Below, one piece after another: positions 44,554-53,563 of a stretch of 64,000 bases of DNA. This DNA comes from Amphritea atlantica. GTDB lineage: Bacteria; Pseudomonadota; Gammaproteobacteria; Pseudomonadales; Balneatricaceae. Each line of letters begins with the position of its first letter. The stretch's first letter is position 1. Made by a program: the position numbers and the translations under genes. The stretch lies in the NCBI RefSeq assembly GCF_900111095.1, contig NZ_FOGB01000007.1, positions 88,883 to 152,882 on the forward strand, read 5' to 3'. The notes beneath the pieces were generated by a model. The model was not told the DNA's origin and did not search any database. It worked only from the letters and a program-made list of their open reading frames with translations.

Positions 44554-45780
44554 GTGTCGAGTAAATCCTTTCCTGGCATCCCTCTCTTTGACTCAGCTAA
44601 GTATTTCAATCAGATTTCCAGAAACGCTGTATTCCCTGATCAATCACCCGCCGTTGAAGCATTCGTACTCAGCCTCGGCATTGAAGACGCTCTGGATGAC
44701 TATCGCTATACCAAGGACTTTCTCACCAGTTACAGCAAGAAAAGCCAGGATACTTACGATAAGTTCCGTGGCGATTCTGAGCGCCTGCTGTTATGGTCCT
44801 GGCTGATTAAGCGTAAGTCCGTGGTAGCGCTCCGCCGGCGGGATCTTGAAGAATACACTGACTTTGTCGCCAGGCCTGACTCCAACTGGCAGGCAGACAA
44901 TACAGAAAGACGTTTTCTGACCGTTGCCGGGATACGTGTGCCTAATGAACGCTGGCGTCCATTTCGGGCAGCCGGTGCAGGTAAAGGCCGCTTAAATACA
45001 AAATCATGGCAAGGTTTGTTTTCTAATCTGAGTGTCTATTTCAATTACCTTATGGCTGAAGATTATGCGCCGGGCAATCAGGTTCCGATTGTGAAGAAAA
45101 ACTGTCCATACCTCCGTCACGAAACAGGTATCAGTACTGCCAAGCGACTTTCTGAACTGCAATGGGAATACCTCCTGAGCACGGCAACATCGATGGCCGC
45201 TACCGATCCACAGCACGAACGAACTCTGTTTGTCATCGCCACCTTAAAGTCACTTAAACTGCGCATCTCTGAGCTGGCTGAACGTTCTAACTGGTTACCT
45301 GTGATGTCCCATTTTCATCGAGACCATGAAGGTAACTGGTGGTATCGTACCTACGGTAAAGGCTCTAAAGAACGAGATGTCTCCATCTCAAACGAATACC
45401 TGCAGTTCTTAAAGCGCTATCGTGAGTTCCGGGGCTTAACCCCCCTTCCCTCTAAAGACTCTTCAGAACCTGTGATCGAGTCCAGAGTCCGCAATCGCGG
45501 TATCGGTACCCGACAGCTGCGTAATATCGTAGAAGTCGCCTTTATTGAAAGCTGTGAATCATTATTACGGGATGGTTTTGAGGTCGAAGCATCAGAACTG
45601 CAAGCCGCAACAACTCATTGGTTGCGGCATACGGGTGCATCGATGGAAGTGGCCGCAGGTCGTAACCTTGCACACGTTCAGGCCGACCTGGGGCATGGCA
45701 GCATCAGAACCACCGATGAGCTTTATGTGGATTCGGATAATATGGAGCGGGCTTCGAGTGCTAAAAATCAGGAGGTATAA
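44554..45780 (+). CDS. Tyrosine-family site-specific recombinase/integrase
   Basis: The 408-residue protein has an N-terminal SAM-like core-binding region (residues 45-200) and a C-terminal catalytic domain. The catalytic set is visible: Arg in LKLRISEL near residue 234, Lys in YGKGSKERD near 272, H-x2-R in THWLRHTGAS near 360, His in LGHGSIRTT near 384 and Tyr in DELYVDSD near 395. The start is GTG at 44554, with AAGG about ten bases upstream. It lies 1.05 kb from the dif site in a gene-poor area with repeats in front of it. It could be the integrase of a small or decayed element, or a resident recombinase. Confidence 0.88.
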   Translation: MSSKSFPGIPLFDSAKYFNQISRNAVFPDQSPAVEAFVLSLGIEDALDDYRYTKDFLTSYSKKSQDTYDKFRGDSERLLLWSWLIKRKSVVALRRRDLEEYTDFVARPDSNWQADNTERRFLTVAGIRVPNERWRPFRAAGAGKGRLNTKSWQGLFSNLSVYFNYLMAEDYAPGNQVPIVKKNCPYLRHETGISTAKRLSELQWEYLLSTATSMAATDPQHERTLFVIATLKSLKLRISELAERSNWLPVMSHFHRDHEGNWWYRTYGKGSKERDVSISNEYLQFLKRYREFRGLTPLPSKDSSEPVIESRVRNRGIGTRQLRNIVEVAFIESCESLLRDGFEVEASELQAATTHWLRHTGASMEVAAGRNLAHVQADLGHGSIRTTDELYVDSDNMERASSAKNQEV

Positions 45781-46193
45781 TTCATCAATAATACATCGAG
45801 TTATTCATTCTTCTTAAAGTACTCTGTCAGAAAAGCATCTCTCTTTATTGTTGTCGTTGCTGAATAGTAGTGGCTGAAAATATGCCGGGCGGACGCAATC
45901 CAGGCATAAGCATGCATGCAAAATGGAGTGCCCCGGACTGCCTGCACTACGCATTTGTGAAGTGCGCGTTACTCTCGCCACCTCCACCAATCTGTACTCA
46001 TTATAATTATTCCTTTTATGCCTGATCCTGTTTTCTGTTCAGGCGTAATCTTGCCCCAATCAAATATCAGAGGCGCTTTCTGGCTACTGTTGATTTGGCT
46101 CATCAGCGTCCCGATAACCTATATCCTGACGTTGATATTACGCAGCTCATACCGGGCTAGCCGGTCACATCATATTTCATAGAGTGTGGATTC
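45781..46193. other. Gene-poor 413-bp region after the recombinase
   Basis: No known gene is seen apart from a possible 54-codon frame at 46018-46182. The sequence at 45781-46010 gives no recognisable protein fragment in any frame I examined. A self-complementary GCATGCATGC lies at 45910-45919. Confidence 0.4.
46018..46182 (+). CDS. Possible small membrane protein (54 aa)
   Basis: The frame encodes a short polar start, then a hydrophobic helix (AFWLLLIWLISVPITYILTL, residues 20-39) followed by a basic tail (LRSSYRASR). This fits a one-span protein with a cytoplasmic C-terminus. No Shine-Dalgarno sequence precedes the ATG. The stop lies 11 bp before the MetF-like gene, suggesting a small companion gene, or alternatively the remnant of a larger membrane protein gene. 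Confidence 0.35.
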   Translation: MPDPVFCSGVILPQSNIRGAFWLLLIWLISVPITYILTLILRSSYRASRSHHIS

Positions 46194-47099
46194 ATGCATA
46201 TCGTACAACCGGACAACACAGCGGCCATTGAAAAGAGTCCCAGCGCAGCGGCATACACGCTGGAAGTGACAGGCAAGGAGATCCGCCAGATCGAAATAGC
46301 TGCACCACTGATTCCACCGGGCACGCCGATCAACATCGCGTTTCTGGGCAATGAGAACCCTGATCAGCGAGTGAATGCCGCCAGAGTCATTCGGGAATGC
46401 GGCTTTGAGCCTGTCCCCATCATCTCTTCGCGCCGCTTACGCTCGGAAGAGGATCTCAACAGTCTGATTACGCAGCTAAACCGCGCAGCCTGCCCGTCCC
46501 GCTATATTTTCGTCGGCGGAGATCCCGCTACGCCAGCGGGTCCATACACCGATTCGCTGGCCCTGCTCGCAAGTGGGGTATTACAACGCCATGACATTCA
46601 TCATGTTGGGATCGTCGGCTATCCCGATGGGCATCCGAAGATCAGTACAGATAAACTCTGGCACGCACTGGAATGGAAATATCAATTGCTTCGAGATGCT
46701 CATTGCACGCTGGAGATCACCACTCAGTTTGGTTTCGATACTGAGGCTATCGTGCGCTGGATCAGACAACTACGCGATCGCGGCATCGATGCCCCTGTTA
46801 ATATCGGCGTTCCAGGGCCAGCAAGTATCAGCCAGCTGCTCCGATATGCAAAGCAGTTTGGGGTAGTCGCATCCACGGAAATTGCCGGGCGTTACGGGCT
46901 GTCATTGGCGACCTTGCTGCGTAAGTCTGTCGCGGATCACTTCTGGGCAGATCTTGTCCGCGGCCTGGCAGAGAAGGAACTGGGAGATATTGGATACCAC
47001 CTCTACCCTTTCGGCGGTATTAAGGACGGTGTCCGTTGGATGAATTCCCGGGTTTGCAATGATCAGCCATTAGCGGACAGTTCTGGCCTGGAGGTTTAA
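46194..47099 (+). CDS. Methylenetetrahydrofolate reductase family protein
   Basis: The 301-residue TIM-barrel protein resembles the MetF/MTHFR family. Visible segments are PPGTPINIAFLGNENPDQR near residue 41, CPSRYIFVGGDPATPAGPYTDS near 101, GIVGYPDGHPKIS near 137 and TTQFGFDTEAIVRWI near 177, followed by VNIGVPGPASISQLL. Canonical MetF reduces methylene-THF to methyl-THF using FAD. This divergent type is often tied to one-carbon degradation of methylated compounds instead of methionine synthesis; that context is recalled, not shown here. No partner gene is in the window. Confidence 0.8.
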   Translation: MHIVQPDNTAAIEKSPSAAAYTLEVTGKEIRQIEIAAPLIPPGTPINIAFLGNENPDQRVNAARVIRECGFEPVPIISSRRLRSEEDLNSLITQLNRAACPSRYIFVGGDPATPAGPYTDSLALLASGVLQRHDIHHVGIVGYPDGHPKISTDKLWHALEWKYQLLRDAHCTLEITTQFGFDTEAIVRWIRQLRDRGIDAPVNIGVPGPASISQLLRYAKQFGVVASTEIAGRYGLSLATLLRKSVADHFWADLVRGLAEKELGDIGYHLYPFGGIKDGVRWMNSRVCNDQPLADSSGLEV

Positions 47100-47204
47100 C
47101 ACAACAGTGATCGCCGGTCTTTAATAGCATCATGCTTTTTTAGCGCATTGCTCTTTTACCCGGCAACCCCCTCTGAATGATAAGAGCGTAATGTAAAATA
47201 GCTG

Positions 47205-48011
47205 TCAGCCAGACTTTGATTTTCGATATTCCCCCGGCGTCATACCGCAGTACTTTTGGAACATGCTGATAAAGGTCGATGTGGACTCATAGCCAATATC
47301 AGCAGCAATCATGGTAACGGAGTCCCTGCTAGTCACCAGTCGCTCCAGTGCTACCTGCAAGCGCAGTTGTTGACGCCACTGTTGAAAGGTCATACGGGCT
47401 TCTTTCTGAAACAGTCTCTGTAATGTCCGTTCGGATGCGCCTACCAGCGTCCCCCACTCTGACAGCGTATGTTGCAATGACGGATCTTCTTCCAGTTGAT
47501 AGCAGATGTTGCGCAACCGCGAGTCCACCGGTAATGGCAGATATAGTGGTGCCTGCGGCGCTACCGAGATCTGATCTCTCAGGGTACGGAACAAGCGTCC
47601 AGCCGGGCTATGCCAGTCATAATCTACCGGTTGTTTAAGCGCTTCCTGAATCAGTTCGCGAAGCAGTTGTGATACTTCCAGGACAAGACACTCCTGCGCT
47701 AAATCAGCTGTCGCCACCGGCAAAATGTTAATACTGGTGAGTTCTGCGCCGTACAGTGATGAGATTTCATGAGGCTGATTGGGGGGGACCCAAACGGCCC
47801 GATCGGGTGGAATCAGATACCGGGCTGCAGGTGTAATAACGTCCAGAGCCCCCTGACGGCAGTACACCAGTTGCCCCCAGTTATGCGTGTGCGCGGCCAC
47901 CACTGTTTGAGCCTGAAGTTGGCGATAAAGGACGCTGACCGGCCGGATGGGTTTGCCTTCGGGAAAAACGATTAACGGTACACGCAGCCAATCGTGTCGG
48001 GTTTCCTGCAT
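47205..48011 (-). CDS. AraC family transcriptional regulator
   Basis: The protein has an N-terminal cupin-type sensing domain (AAHTHNWGQLVYCRQGALDVIT, then VPPNQPHEI) and a C-terminal AraC DNA-binding domain. The second helix-turn-helix carries DSVTMIAADIGYESTSTFISMFQKYCGMTPGEYR. ATG 48011 gives 268 residues; an in-frame TTG at 48071 would add 20 residues and encroach on the divergent gene. It is divergent from the oxidoreductase gene at 48094 with an 82-bp shared control region, so that gene is the likely target. Confidence 0.88.
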   Translation of the reverse strand: MQETRHDWLRVPLIVFPEGKPIRPVSVLYRQLQAQTVVAAHTHNWGQLVYCRQGALDVITPAARYLIPPDRAVWVPPNQPHEISSLYGAELTSINILPVATADLAQECLVLEVSQLLRELIQEALKQPVDYDWHSPAGRLFRTLRDQISVAPQAPLYLPLPVDSRLRNICYQLEEDPSLQHTLSEWGTLVGASERTLQRLFQKEARMTFQQWRQQLRLQVALERLVTSRDSVTMIAADIGYESTSTFISMFQKYCGMTPGEYRKSKSG

Positions 48012-48093
48012 AAGTTGTCTTATTTTCAGATGTTCGCCAATCAGTTTATGGGCAGACTTAACGAACTTCAAGCAGCCAACTCAGGAGACTTAA

Positions 48094-49038
48094 ATGAAAG
48101 CCGCCGTCATTACTGACTTCAACCAGCCCCCCGTTATCGGTGAAATTGCCGACCTCATCCTACAGCCCGGTGAGCAAAGGGTTTTCCCCCGTGCAACTGC
48201 CATCAGCCAACTGGTGCGCGCCAAAGCCTCAGGCCTGCATTACAGCAGCGGCACTGCCTTACCTATGGTGCCCGGTGTGGATGGCGTAGGTCTGCTGGAA
48301 AATGGTGACCGGGTATTCTTTGTTTTTCCTCGTGATGGCAGCATGGCTGAACAGGCCGCCGTCAGAAGCGTGCTTTGTGTCCCCATACCCGATGACCTTG
48401 ATGATATTTCCGCTGCGGCTCTTGCTAACCCGGGAATGTCCTCAATAGCAGCCCTGCAGTACCGGGCCAGCTTTAGCGTCGGCGAAACTGTTCTGATCAA
48501 TGGTGCTGCTGGCGCATCAGGTCGTTTAGCTATTCAGATTGCGCGCTATCTGGGTGCTTCCACCATCATTGCCACTGCCCGCAATCCTGATGATGCTGAC
48601 ACCCTGCTGGCATTAGGCGCAGATCAGTTTATCAGCCTTAACCAGTCTGCAGAGCAACTGACTGCCGCCTTCCGCGACCTGCTGGAAACATCTCCCGTGG
48701 ATATCGTCCTGGATTATTTATGGGGCATACCCGCCGCCTGCCTGCTCAGGGCTATACCCGCCTTGCCGGATAACCCCCTGAGGTATGTGAATATTGGCTC
48801 GATGGCGGGTGCAGACCTCCCCCTCGATGCAGGCACCCTCAGAAGCAAAAATCTTGTACTGATGGGCAGCGGCATTGGCAGCGTTGCGCCGGGCAACCTG
48901 ATTAAAAGTATCAGCCAGGTATTCGAATGGGCCCAACCGGCAGGCCTGAAGATCAACACCAAAGCGATGACCCTGGATCAGGTAACGCAAGCCTGGCAAT
49001 ACACAGGATCAGAGCGTCTGGTGTTGACGATTGGTTAA
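48094..49038 (+). CDS. Medium-chain dehydrogenase/reductase, quinone oxidoreductase-like
   Basis: The 314-residue protein has the MDR fold without the structural zinc cysteines. It has MVPGVDGVGLLENGDRVFF near residue 57, the cofactor motif LINGAAGASGRLAIQIARYLGA near residue 135 and a C-terminal QAWQYTGSERLVLTIG. Relatives are NADPH-dependent quinone or enone reductases that protect against reactive electrophiles. AGGAGAC precedes the ATG. Divergent placement with the AraC gene suggests inducible detoxification. Confidence 0.87.
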   Translation: MKAAVITDFNQPPVIGEIADLILQPGEQRVFPRATAISQLVRAKASGLHYSSGTALPMVPGVDGVGLLENGDRVFFVFPRDGSMAEQAAVRSVLCVPIPDDLDDISAAALANPGMSSIAALQYRASFSVGETVLINGAAGASGRLAIQIARYLGASTIIATARNPDDADTLLALGADQFISLNQSAEQLTAAFRDLLETSPVDIVLDYLWGIPAACLLRAIPALPDNPLRYVNIGSMAGADLPLDAGTLRSKNLVLMGSGIGSVAPGNLIKSISQVFEWAQPAGLKINTKAMTLDQVTQAWQYTGSERLVLTIG

Positions 49039-49199
49039 CTGAGGCAGAGCGTCTACAGGACCCAACACAATCCCTTAGCTGGATTTACACGTGTCTGGAA
49101 AACGCTCTGGGCAGTATGCAGATACAGCTGTTGTAACGTTGAAACCTGACTGGTCAGTAGTCACGATCAGCCTGTCTTCAGGGTAATTTTAAGGGCGAG

Positions 49200-49508
49200 T
49201 TATATAACCGCTTCAATCCCTTTTTTATCAATGACATTGAGCAAGCGCAAAGCGGCTCCCTGAGGCTGGGTTTTGCCTTGCTCCCACTTTTTAACACTTT
49301 CACTGCTCATGTTAAGAACGGTCGCTAATACCCCCTGGCTTATGTGCTCTCGCTGTCTTATTGATTTAATTCTAGCTGCTGTCATCTCTTCATTTTTAGC
49401 GCTCATGGCTAATGCATCAATTTTACGCATCGTTAATTGATCGATAGTACCGTTGTCATTAAAACGCTTTGCAATTGCGTGCATTTTGTCTAAACGTGTA
49501 TCAACCAT
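49200..49508 (-). CDS. HigA/RelB-type XRE-family antitoxin
   Basis: The 102-residue protein has an extended N-terminal segment (DQLTMRKIDALAMSAKNEEMTAARIKSIRQ) and a C-terminal helix-turn-helix (ISQGVLATVLNMSSESVKKWEQGKTQPQGAALRLL) typical of antitoxins that pair with RelE/HigB toxins. Its ATG at 49508 overlaps the reconstructed end of the upstream toxin frame by eight bases. Such antitoxins neutralise the toxin and repress their own promoter. Confidence 0.88.
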   Translation of the reverse strand: MVDTRLDKMHAIAKRFNDNGTIDQLTMRKIDALAMSAKNEEMTAARIKSIRQREHISQGVLATVLNMSSESVKKWEQGKTQPQGAALRLLNVIDKKGIEAVI

Positions 49509-49886
49509 TTTTAACCTCTCTCAGCAGACCCGCTGTTATGTTTTGCCTGATCTGTTTATCTGTAAAATTAAGGAAGCTATCACCCAATAGTCTGTATGTT
49601 TCCAGTAGCTTATCGGGGATCTCTTTACCTTTCTTTGGAACATCTGCCTTGCGCCAGCCATCAATAAAAAAAGGAGATTATCCTTACGGATTGCTACCAC
49701 GCTCCTGTTAGAATCTCGTTTACTTTGCCTGGGTGAAGGTATTCTTTTTTTGAACAGTCTCCCCATATCCAGATCGCCATCATGCAGACCATTGTTAAGT
49801 TCGTTAGCGACTTTTAAAACGATCTTATCGTCCAGCTGTGCTTTGACCATGAAATCATCAAAGTCATCGGTAACATATATCTTCAC
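49501..49886 (-). pseudogene. RelE/HigB-like toxin gene with internal frameshift or -1 recoding
   Basis: The upstream frame reads KIYVTDDFDDFMVKAQLDD ... FKKRIPSPRQSKRDSNRSVVAIRKDN, as in RelE/HigB-2 toxins. It then leaves the family at a run of seven T. In the -1 frame the family sequence continues directly (FFIDGWRKADVPKKGKEIP, then LLETYRLLGDSFLNFTDKQIRQ) and stops at 49501, overlapping the antitoxin ATG as intact pairs do. The junction contains T-TTT-TTA in the zero frame (49671-49665), the classic slippery heptamer arrangement. A GTG at 49886 behind GGGGAG is the likely start; a TTG at 49904 is possible. Either the toxin is mutated or it is made by frameshifting. Confidence 0.7.
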
Positions 49887-49927
49887 TGATATTAATCTCC
49901 CCAACTGTGGTATACATTACCATAGTT

Positions 49928-50238
49928 TTAGAATGGCAAACACTGTCTTGTAGCAATCGATTTCTGTTGGCTTTCAAAATTTCCAGCAGGCATGGTATTC
50001 AACAGCATATCGCTTAACCACCAATCCAGCTGCTTAATCTCTTTCAGGGTGACAGTTGTTAATGCGACAGTAAAACGGGTCTGATCATGAGTAAACACGA
50101 TGCACTGGCGGCGCTGTATGGTGGTGATATTGGCATGCTAGTCGCCCAGCAGTGATGGCTTATTGGCTGATCTAGCAGGCACGTCAAAGCCCGCTTTCTT
50201 TAGTTTTTCAGCCAGTTTTTAGTGATGTGAATTGTCAG
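49928..50238 (-). pseudogene. Decayed DUF6933 family gene
   Basis: Read on the reverse strand, the sequence gives HITK, then (after a missing base in an A run) KLAEKLKKAGFDVPARSANK, PSLLGD-stop-HANITTIQRRQCIV and FTHDQTRFTVALTTVTLKEI, ending at a TAA at 49928-49930. The core LGDWHAN-x4-I-RRQC--FT-D-T-F matches DUF6933 proteins as I remember them, with the tryptophan codon TGG changed to TAG. At least one frameshift and one nonsense mutation are present. The family function is unknown; members often occur among accessory genes. Confidence 0.6.
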
Positions 50239-50262
50239 ATTACTTATACAATATTTTGATAA

Positions 50263-53200
50263 TTAAGACTTAATATTCGTAAGCATATCGAACACTACCC
50301 GGGCAAACCCTTGTGCCACCTGCGGGTTGCTGAGTATCTGCATCATCTGATTCTGATGAGCATCTGAGCTGTCCATCACCGCTTCATCCAGCGCCATAGG
50401 AAAGTCCCCGAGGAAAGCCTGTTCTGAAGAGTTGTTTCTGATCTGGTGCATCACCTTCTCGTTCTCCCCTACTTTGTCAGCCACTGTCCGGGCGTAGTTG
50501 AGCATGTCATCATCTGTCAGGTTATCGGTGATGAACAGCTCATTGAGGCGTCTCAGAATAACCGACAGAAACTCCTCTTTTTTATCTTTGGCTTTCGCAG
50601 AGCCGATATCGGTATTGGGGTCGAGGGTGTAATCTGCCGCATCCTCTTTGAGTTTCAGATCTTGCTGGCGAATTTTAGACAGACGATAATGGCTCAGAGT
50701 CACGTTGCTCAGATCGACATCATCATCCTGATCGATTTTTTCACGCAGCATGGGCCGAAGGTGGCGGGCAAACAGGCTGAGTTTTTCCAGCTCTTTATCA
50801 TCGTAATCAACTATCTGCGACATAAACTCATAAAAGCGTACAAAGCTTCCCAGGTCTTTTTTGAAAATTTCCAGGGCATCTTTTTCCTGCTTACACTCTC
50901 TGAAACTGTTTTCCGCATTGGCGATCAGCGTGGCATCACCTGTATTTTTAGTACGTTCAAAAATATCTTTGGCCTGCTTATAGGCATCAATAGCCGAAGC
51001 ATAACGTTTCTGCCAGCGTTCAACTGCGGGCTTGCAGATATTAACGATCGCAGCATTGCTCTTATTTTTTATAAAGAAAGCGGTACAGAACTGTTCGACT
51101 TCACTCCAGTTGAAGATCCCCTGCGCTTTAAGCTTCTCACAGAGGTCATAGACCAGATTCGGGTCTGAAACATCCGTGAGTTCAGCGGTCTGATAATAGG
51201 GCTGAAAGGCGTCCAGAATCTCCTGAGGGTCATTAAAGAAGTCCAGCACAAAGGTGCCTGATTCTGCTTTACCCGGGTAGGTACGGTTCAGGCGGGACAG
51301 GGTTTGAACGCATTCCACGCCCCCCAGTTTCTTGTCCACGTACATGGCGCAGAGTTTGGGTTGGTCAAAACCTGTCTGAAATTTATTCGCAACCAGCATC
51401 ACCTGGTAGTCATCGGAATCGAAGGCCTTGCGCATATCGCGCCCTTTGAGCGCTGGGTTCATACTGGTTTCGGTATATTTCTCACCGATTAACCCCGCTG
51501 AGTTCGGATCATCACTGTTAAACTCAACCTCACCCGAGAAAGCGACCATTGCGGTGATGTTTTGATATTTGTTCTCGGCAACGTATTTATCGAACGCCAG
51601 CTTATAACGTACCGCTTCTTTGCGGGAGCTGGTGACGACCATCGCTTTTGCCTGACCACCCAACAGACCCATCACATTAGCTTTAAAGTGCTCGATGATT
51701 ACCTGTACTTTCTGGGCGATATTGTAATCGTGCAGTCGCACCCACTGATTCAGTTTTACCTTAGCTCGCTTGCTATCAACCTCTTTGTCCTGTTCCCGTG
51801 CTTTTTCAGCCAGTTGATACGCGACCTTGTAACTGGTGTAGTTTTTCAGTACATCGAGGATAAACCCTTCCTCAATCGCTTGGCGCATACTGTAAACATG
51901 ATACGCCTCGGGCTTATTGGTTGATGACGCGGGCAGATCGGGATCGGGTAAACGGCCAAACAGTTCCAGGGTTTTCGATTTAGGCGTGGCGGTAAAAGCA
52001 AAATAACTCAGGTTATTAGAGCTTTTACGGGCGGCGATGGTGGCATCTAACAGATCTTCAGAGGTTAGTTCCTCCTGTTCCTCTTTGTCATCGAGCATCA
52101 ACACCTCTTTCAACTGACGGGCAGTTGAACCCGACTGCGATGAGTGCGCTTCATCGGCAATCACTGCATAGTTGCGCGCTTTCAGGCTGACACTGTTCTC
52201 AATCGCTTTCAGCACATGGGGGAAGGTCTGAATGGTCACGATAATAATCGGCTGCGCATCTTCCAGCGCGCTGGCCAGTTTCTCTGACTTAGATCCCTGC
52301 CCCTCTTTATTATTGATCCGCCCGACTACACCATCGGCGTGCTCAAACTGATAGATAGTGTCCTGAAGCTGATCGTCCAGTACGGTGCGGTCGGTTACCA
52401 CGATAACGGAATGAAAACGTTTATTACCCTCCGTATCGTAAAGTGACGCCAGTTGATGGGCTGTCCAGGCGATGGAGTTTGATTTACCCGAGCCGGCACT
52501 GTGCTGCACCAGGTATTTATGGCCAGGGCCGTTATCACGGGCATCCCCCACCAGTTTATTCACCACATCCCACTGATGGTAACGGGGGAAGATCATCGTC
52601 TCTTTCTTTGTCTTCTTGCCCTGCCAGTCCTCTCTGTCTTCGATCTGAAGGTGAACAAATTTGGCCAGAATTTTCAGCAGATTATCGGGCGCAAGCACCT
52701 CGTTCCACAGATAGGCCGTAGCATACTCATTCGGATCAGCGGGAACATCGTTACCCGCAGCCCCCTCGGCAGTGCCTTTGTTAAACGGCAGAAAGAAGGT
52801 GTCTTCCCCCTCCAGCTTTGTTGCCATATAGACTTCGTACTGACTCACAGCGAAATGCACCAAAGCACCGCGCTTAAAGGTCAGCAGTGGCTCTGGTTTA
52901 TTGGTAACCGGATCTTTCGGCAGACGGGTGAGTTTGTACTGTTTTATGGCGTTTTCAACGGCCTGCTTGAATTCTGACTTTAGTTCCAGTGTGGCAACAG
53001 GCAAACCATTAAGAAACAGAACTAAATCGATGCGCCATTTTTTTGCCTGCTTACCTGTTTCAGTCAGATACTCATCCGTGGCATAGGGGCTATAGGTCAG
53101 CTCAGGCACTACCCGCAGACGGTTCTTCTGATAGCGTGCCAGCGTATCGGGGTTGAGATCATGATCAGGTTTAAACTGACAGAGGCGAAAGCGCGTACCG

Positions 53201-53523
53201 CGGTCTTTCAGTTCAGTACGCAGCACGCCCAGGGTGCCAAAGGTGCGCAACTCTTTGCTCGCCGCATTCGGGTCCGCTTTGGACAGCTGAGAAGCGACCC
53301 GCTCAAGAAACTGTTGTTCAGGGTTTTGTGGGTAGAGTTTGCAGTATTTCTGCCATTGAAGGGGTTGTGTCTCTTGTACAAACCCCAGCAGATCCTCTTC
53401 ATACAGCGCAAGTTTTCGATTGTAGCCAGCGGGCTGACCGAGCAACCAGCCGTTAGCAATCAGCTGTTCGATGATATCGTTTTGAAAGTGAACTTCCTTA
53501 GCACTGCTCATCTGGTTCTGCAT
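50263..53523 (-). CDS. hsdR: Type I restriction endonuclease, R subunit
   Basis: HsdR translocates and cuts DNA in the HsdR2M2S1 complex. The 1086-residue protein has an N-terminal PD-(D/E)XK nuclease (RIDLVLFLNGLPVATLELKSE near residue 165) and a superfamily 2 helicase core with Walker A QHSAGSGKSNSIAW near residue 343, DEAH near 459 and FTATPKSKTLELFG near 516. It also has motif VI-like QTLSRLNRTYPGK near residue 740 and an HsdR C-terminal domain. It appears complete. It is the last gene of the hsd operon, 40 bp after the 213-residue gene. Confidence 0.96.
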   Translation of the reverse strand: MQNQMSSAKEVHFQNDIIEQLIANGWLLGQPAGYNRKLALYEEDLLGFVQETQPLQWQKYCKLYPQNPEQQFLERVASQLSKADPNAASKELRTFGTLGVLRTELKDRGTRFRLCQFKPDHDLNPDTLARYQKNRLRVVPELTYSPYATDEYLTETGKQAKKWRIDLVLFLNGLPVATLELKSEFKQAVENAIKQYKLTRLPKDPVTNKPEPLLTFKRGALVHFAVSQYEVYMATKLEGEDTFFLPFNKGTAEGAAGNDVPADPNEYATAYLWNEVLAPDNLLKILAKFVHLQIEDREDWQGKKTKKETMIFPRYHQWDVVNKLVGDARDNGPGHKYLVQHSAGSGKSNSIAWTAHQLASLYDTEGNKRFHSVIVVTDRTVLDDQLQDTIYQFEHADGVVGRINNKEGQGSKSEKLASALEDAQPIIIVTIQTFPHVLKAIENSVSLKARNYAVIADEAHSSQSGSTARQLKEVLMLDDKEEQEELTSEDLLDATIAARKSSNNLSYFAFTATPKSKTLELFGRLPDPDLPASSTNKPEAYHVYSMRQAIEEGFILDVLKNYTSYKVAYQLAEKAREQDKEVDSKRAKVKLNQWVRLHDYNIAQKVQVIIEHFKANVMGLLGGQAKAMVVTSSRKEAVRYKLAFDKYVAENKYQNITAMVAFSGEVEFNSDDPNSAGLIGEKYTETSMNPALKGRDMRKAFDSDDYQVMLVANKFQTGFDQPKLCAMYVDKKLGGVECVQTLSRLNRTYPGKAESGTFVLDFFNDPQEILDAFQPYYQTAELTDVSDPNLVYDLCEKLKAQGIFNWSEVEQFCTAFFIKNKSNAAIVNICKPAVERWQKRYASAIDAYKQAKDIFERTKNTGDATLIANAENSFRECKQEKDALEIFKKDLGSFVRFYEFMSQIVDYDDKELEKLSLFARHLRPMLREKIDQDDDVDLSNVTLSHYRLSKIRQQDLKLKEDAADYTLDPNTDIGSAKAKDKKEEFLSVILRRLNELFITDNLTDDDMLNYARTVADKVGENEKVMHQIRNNSSEQAFLGDFPMALDEAVMDSSDAHQNQMMQILSNPQVAQGFARVVFDMLTNIKS

Positions 53524-53563
53524 CCCTACTATTATTTTGATACGACTTTAGGTACTTAGCCTT

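Noticed and set aside
48927-49136. Forward frame running past the quinone reductase stop
   Set aside because: Most of it overlaps the reductase in another frame; the remaining tail is too short to identify.
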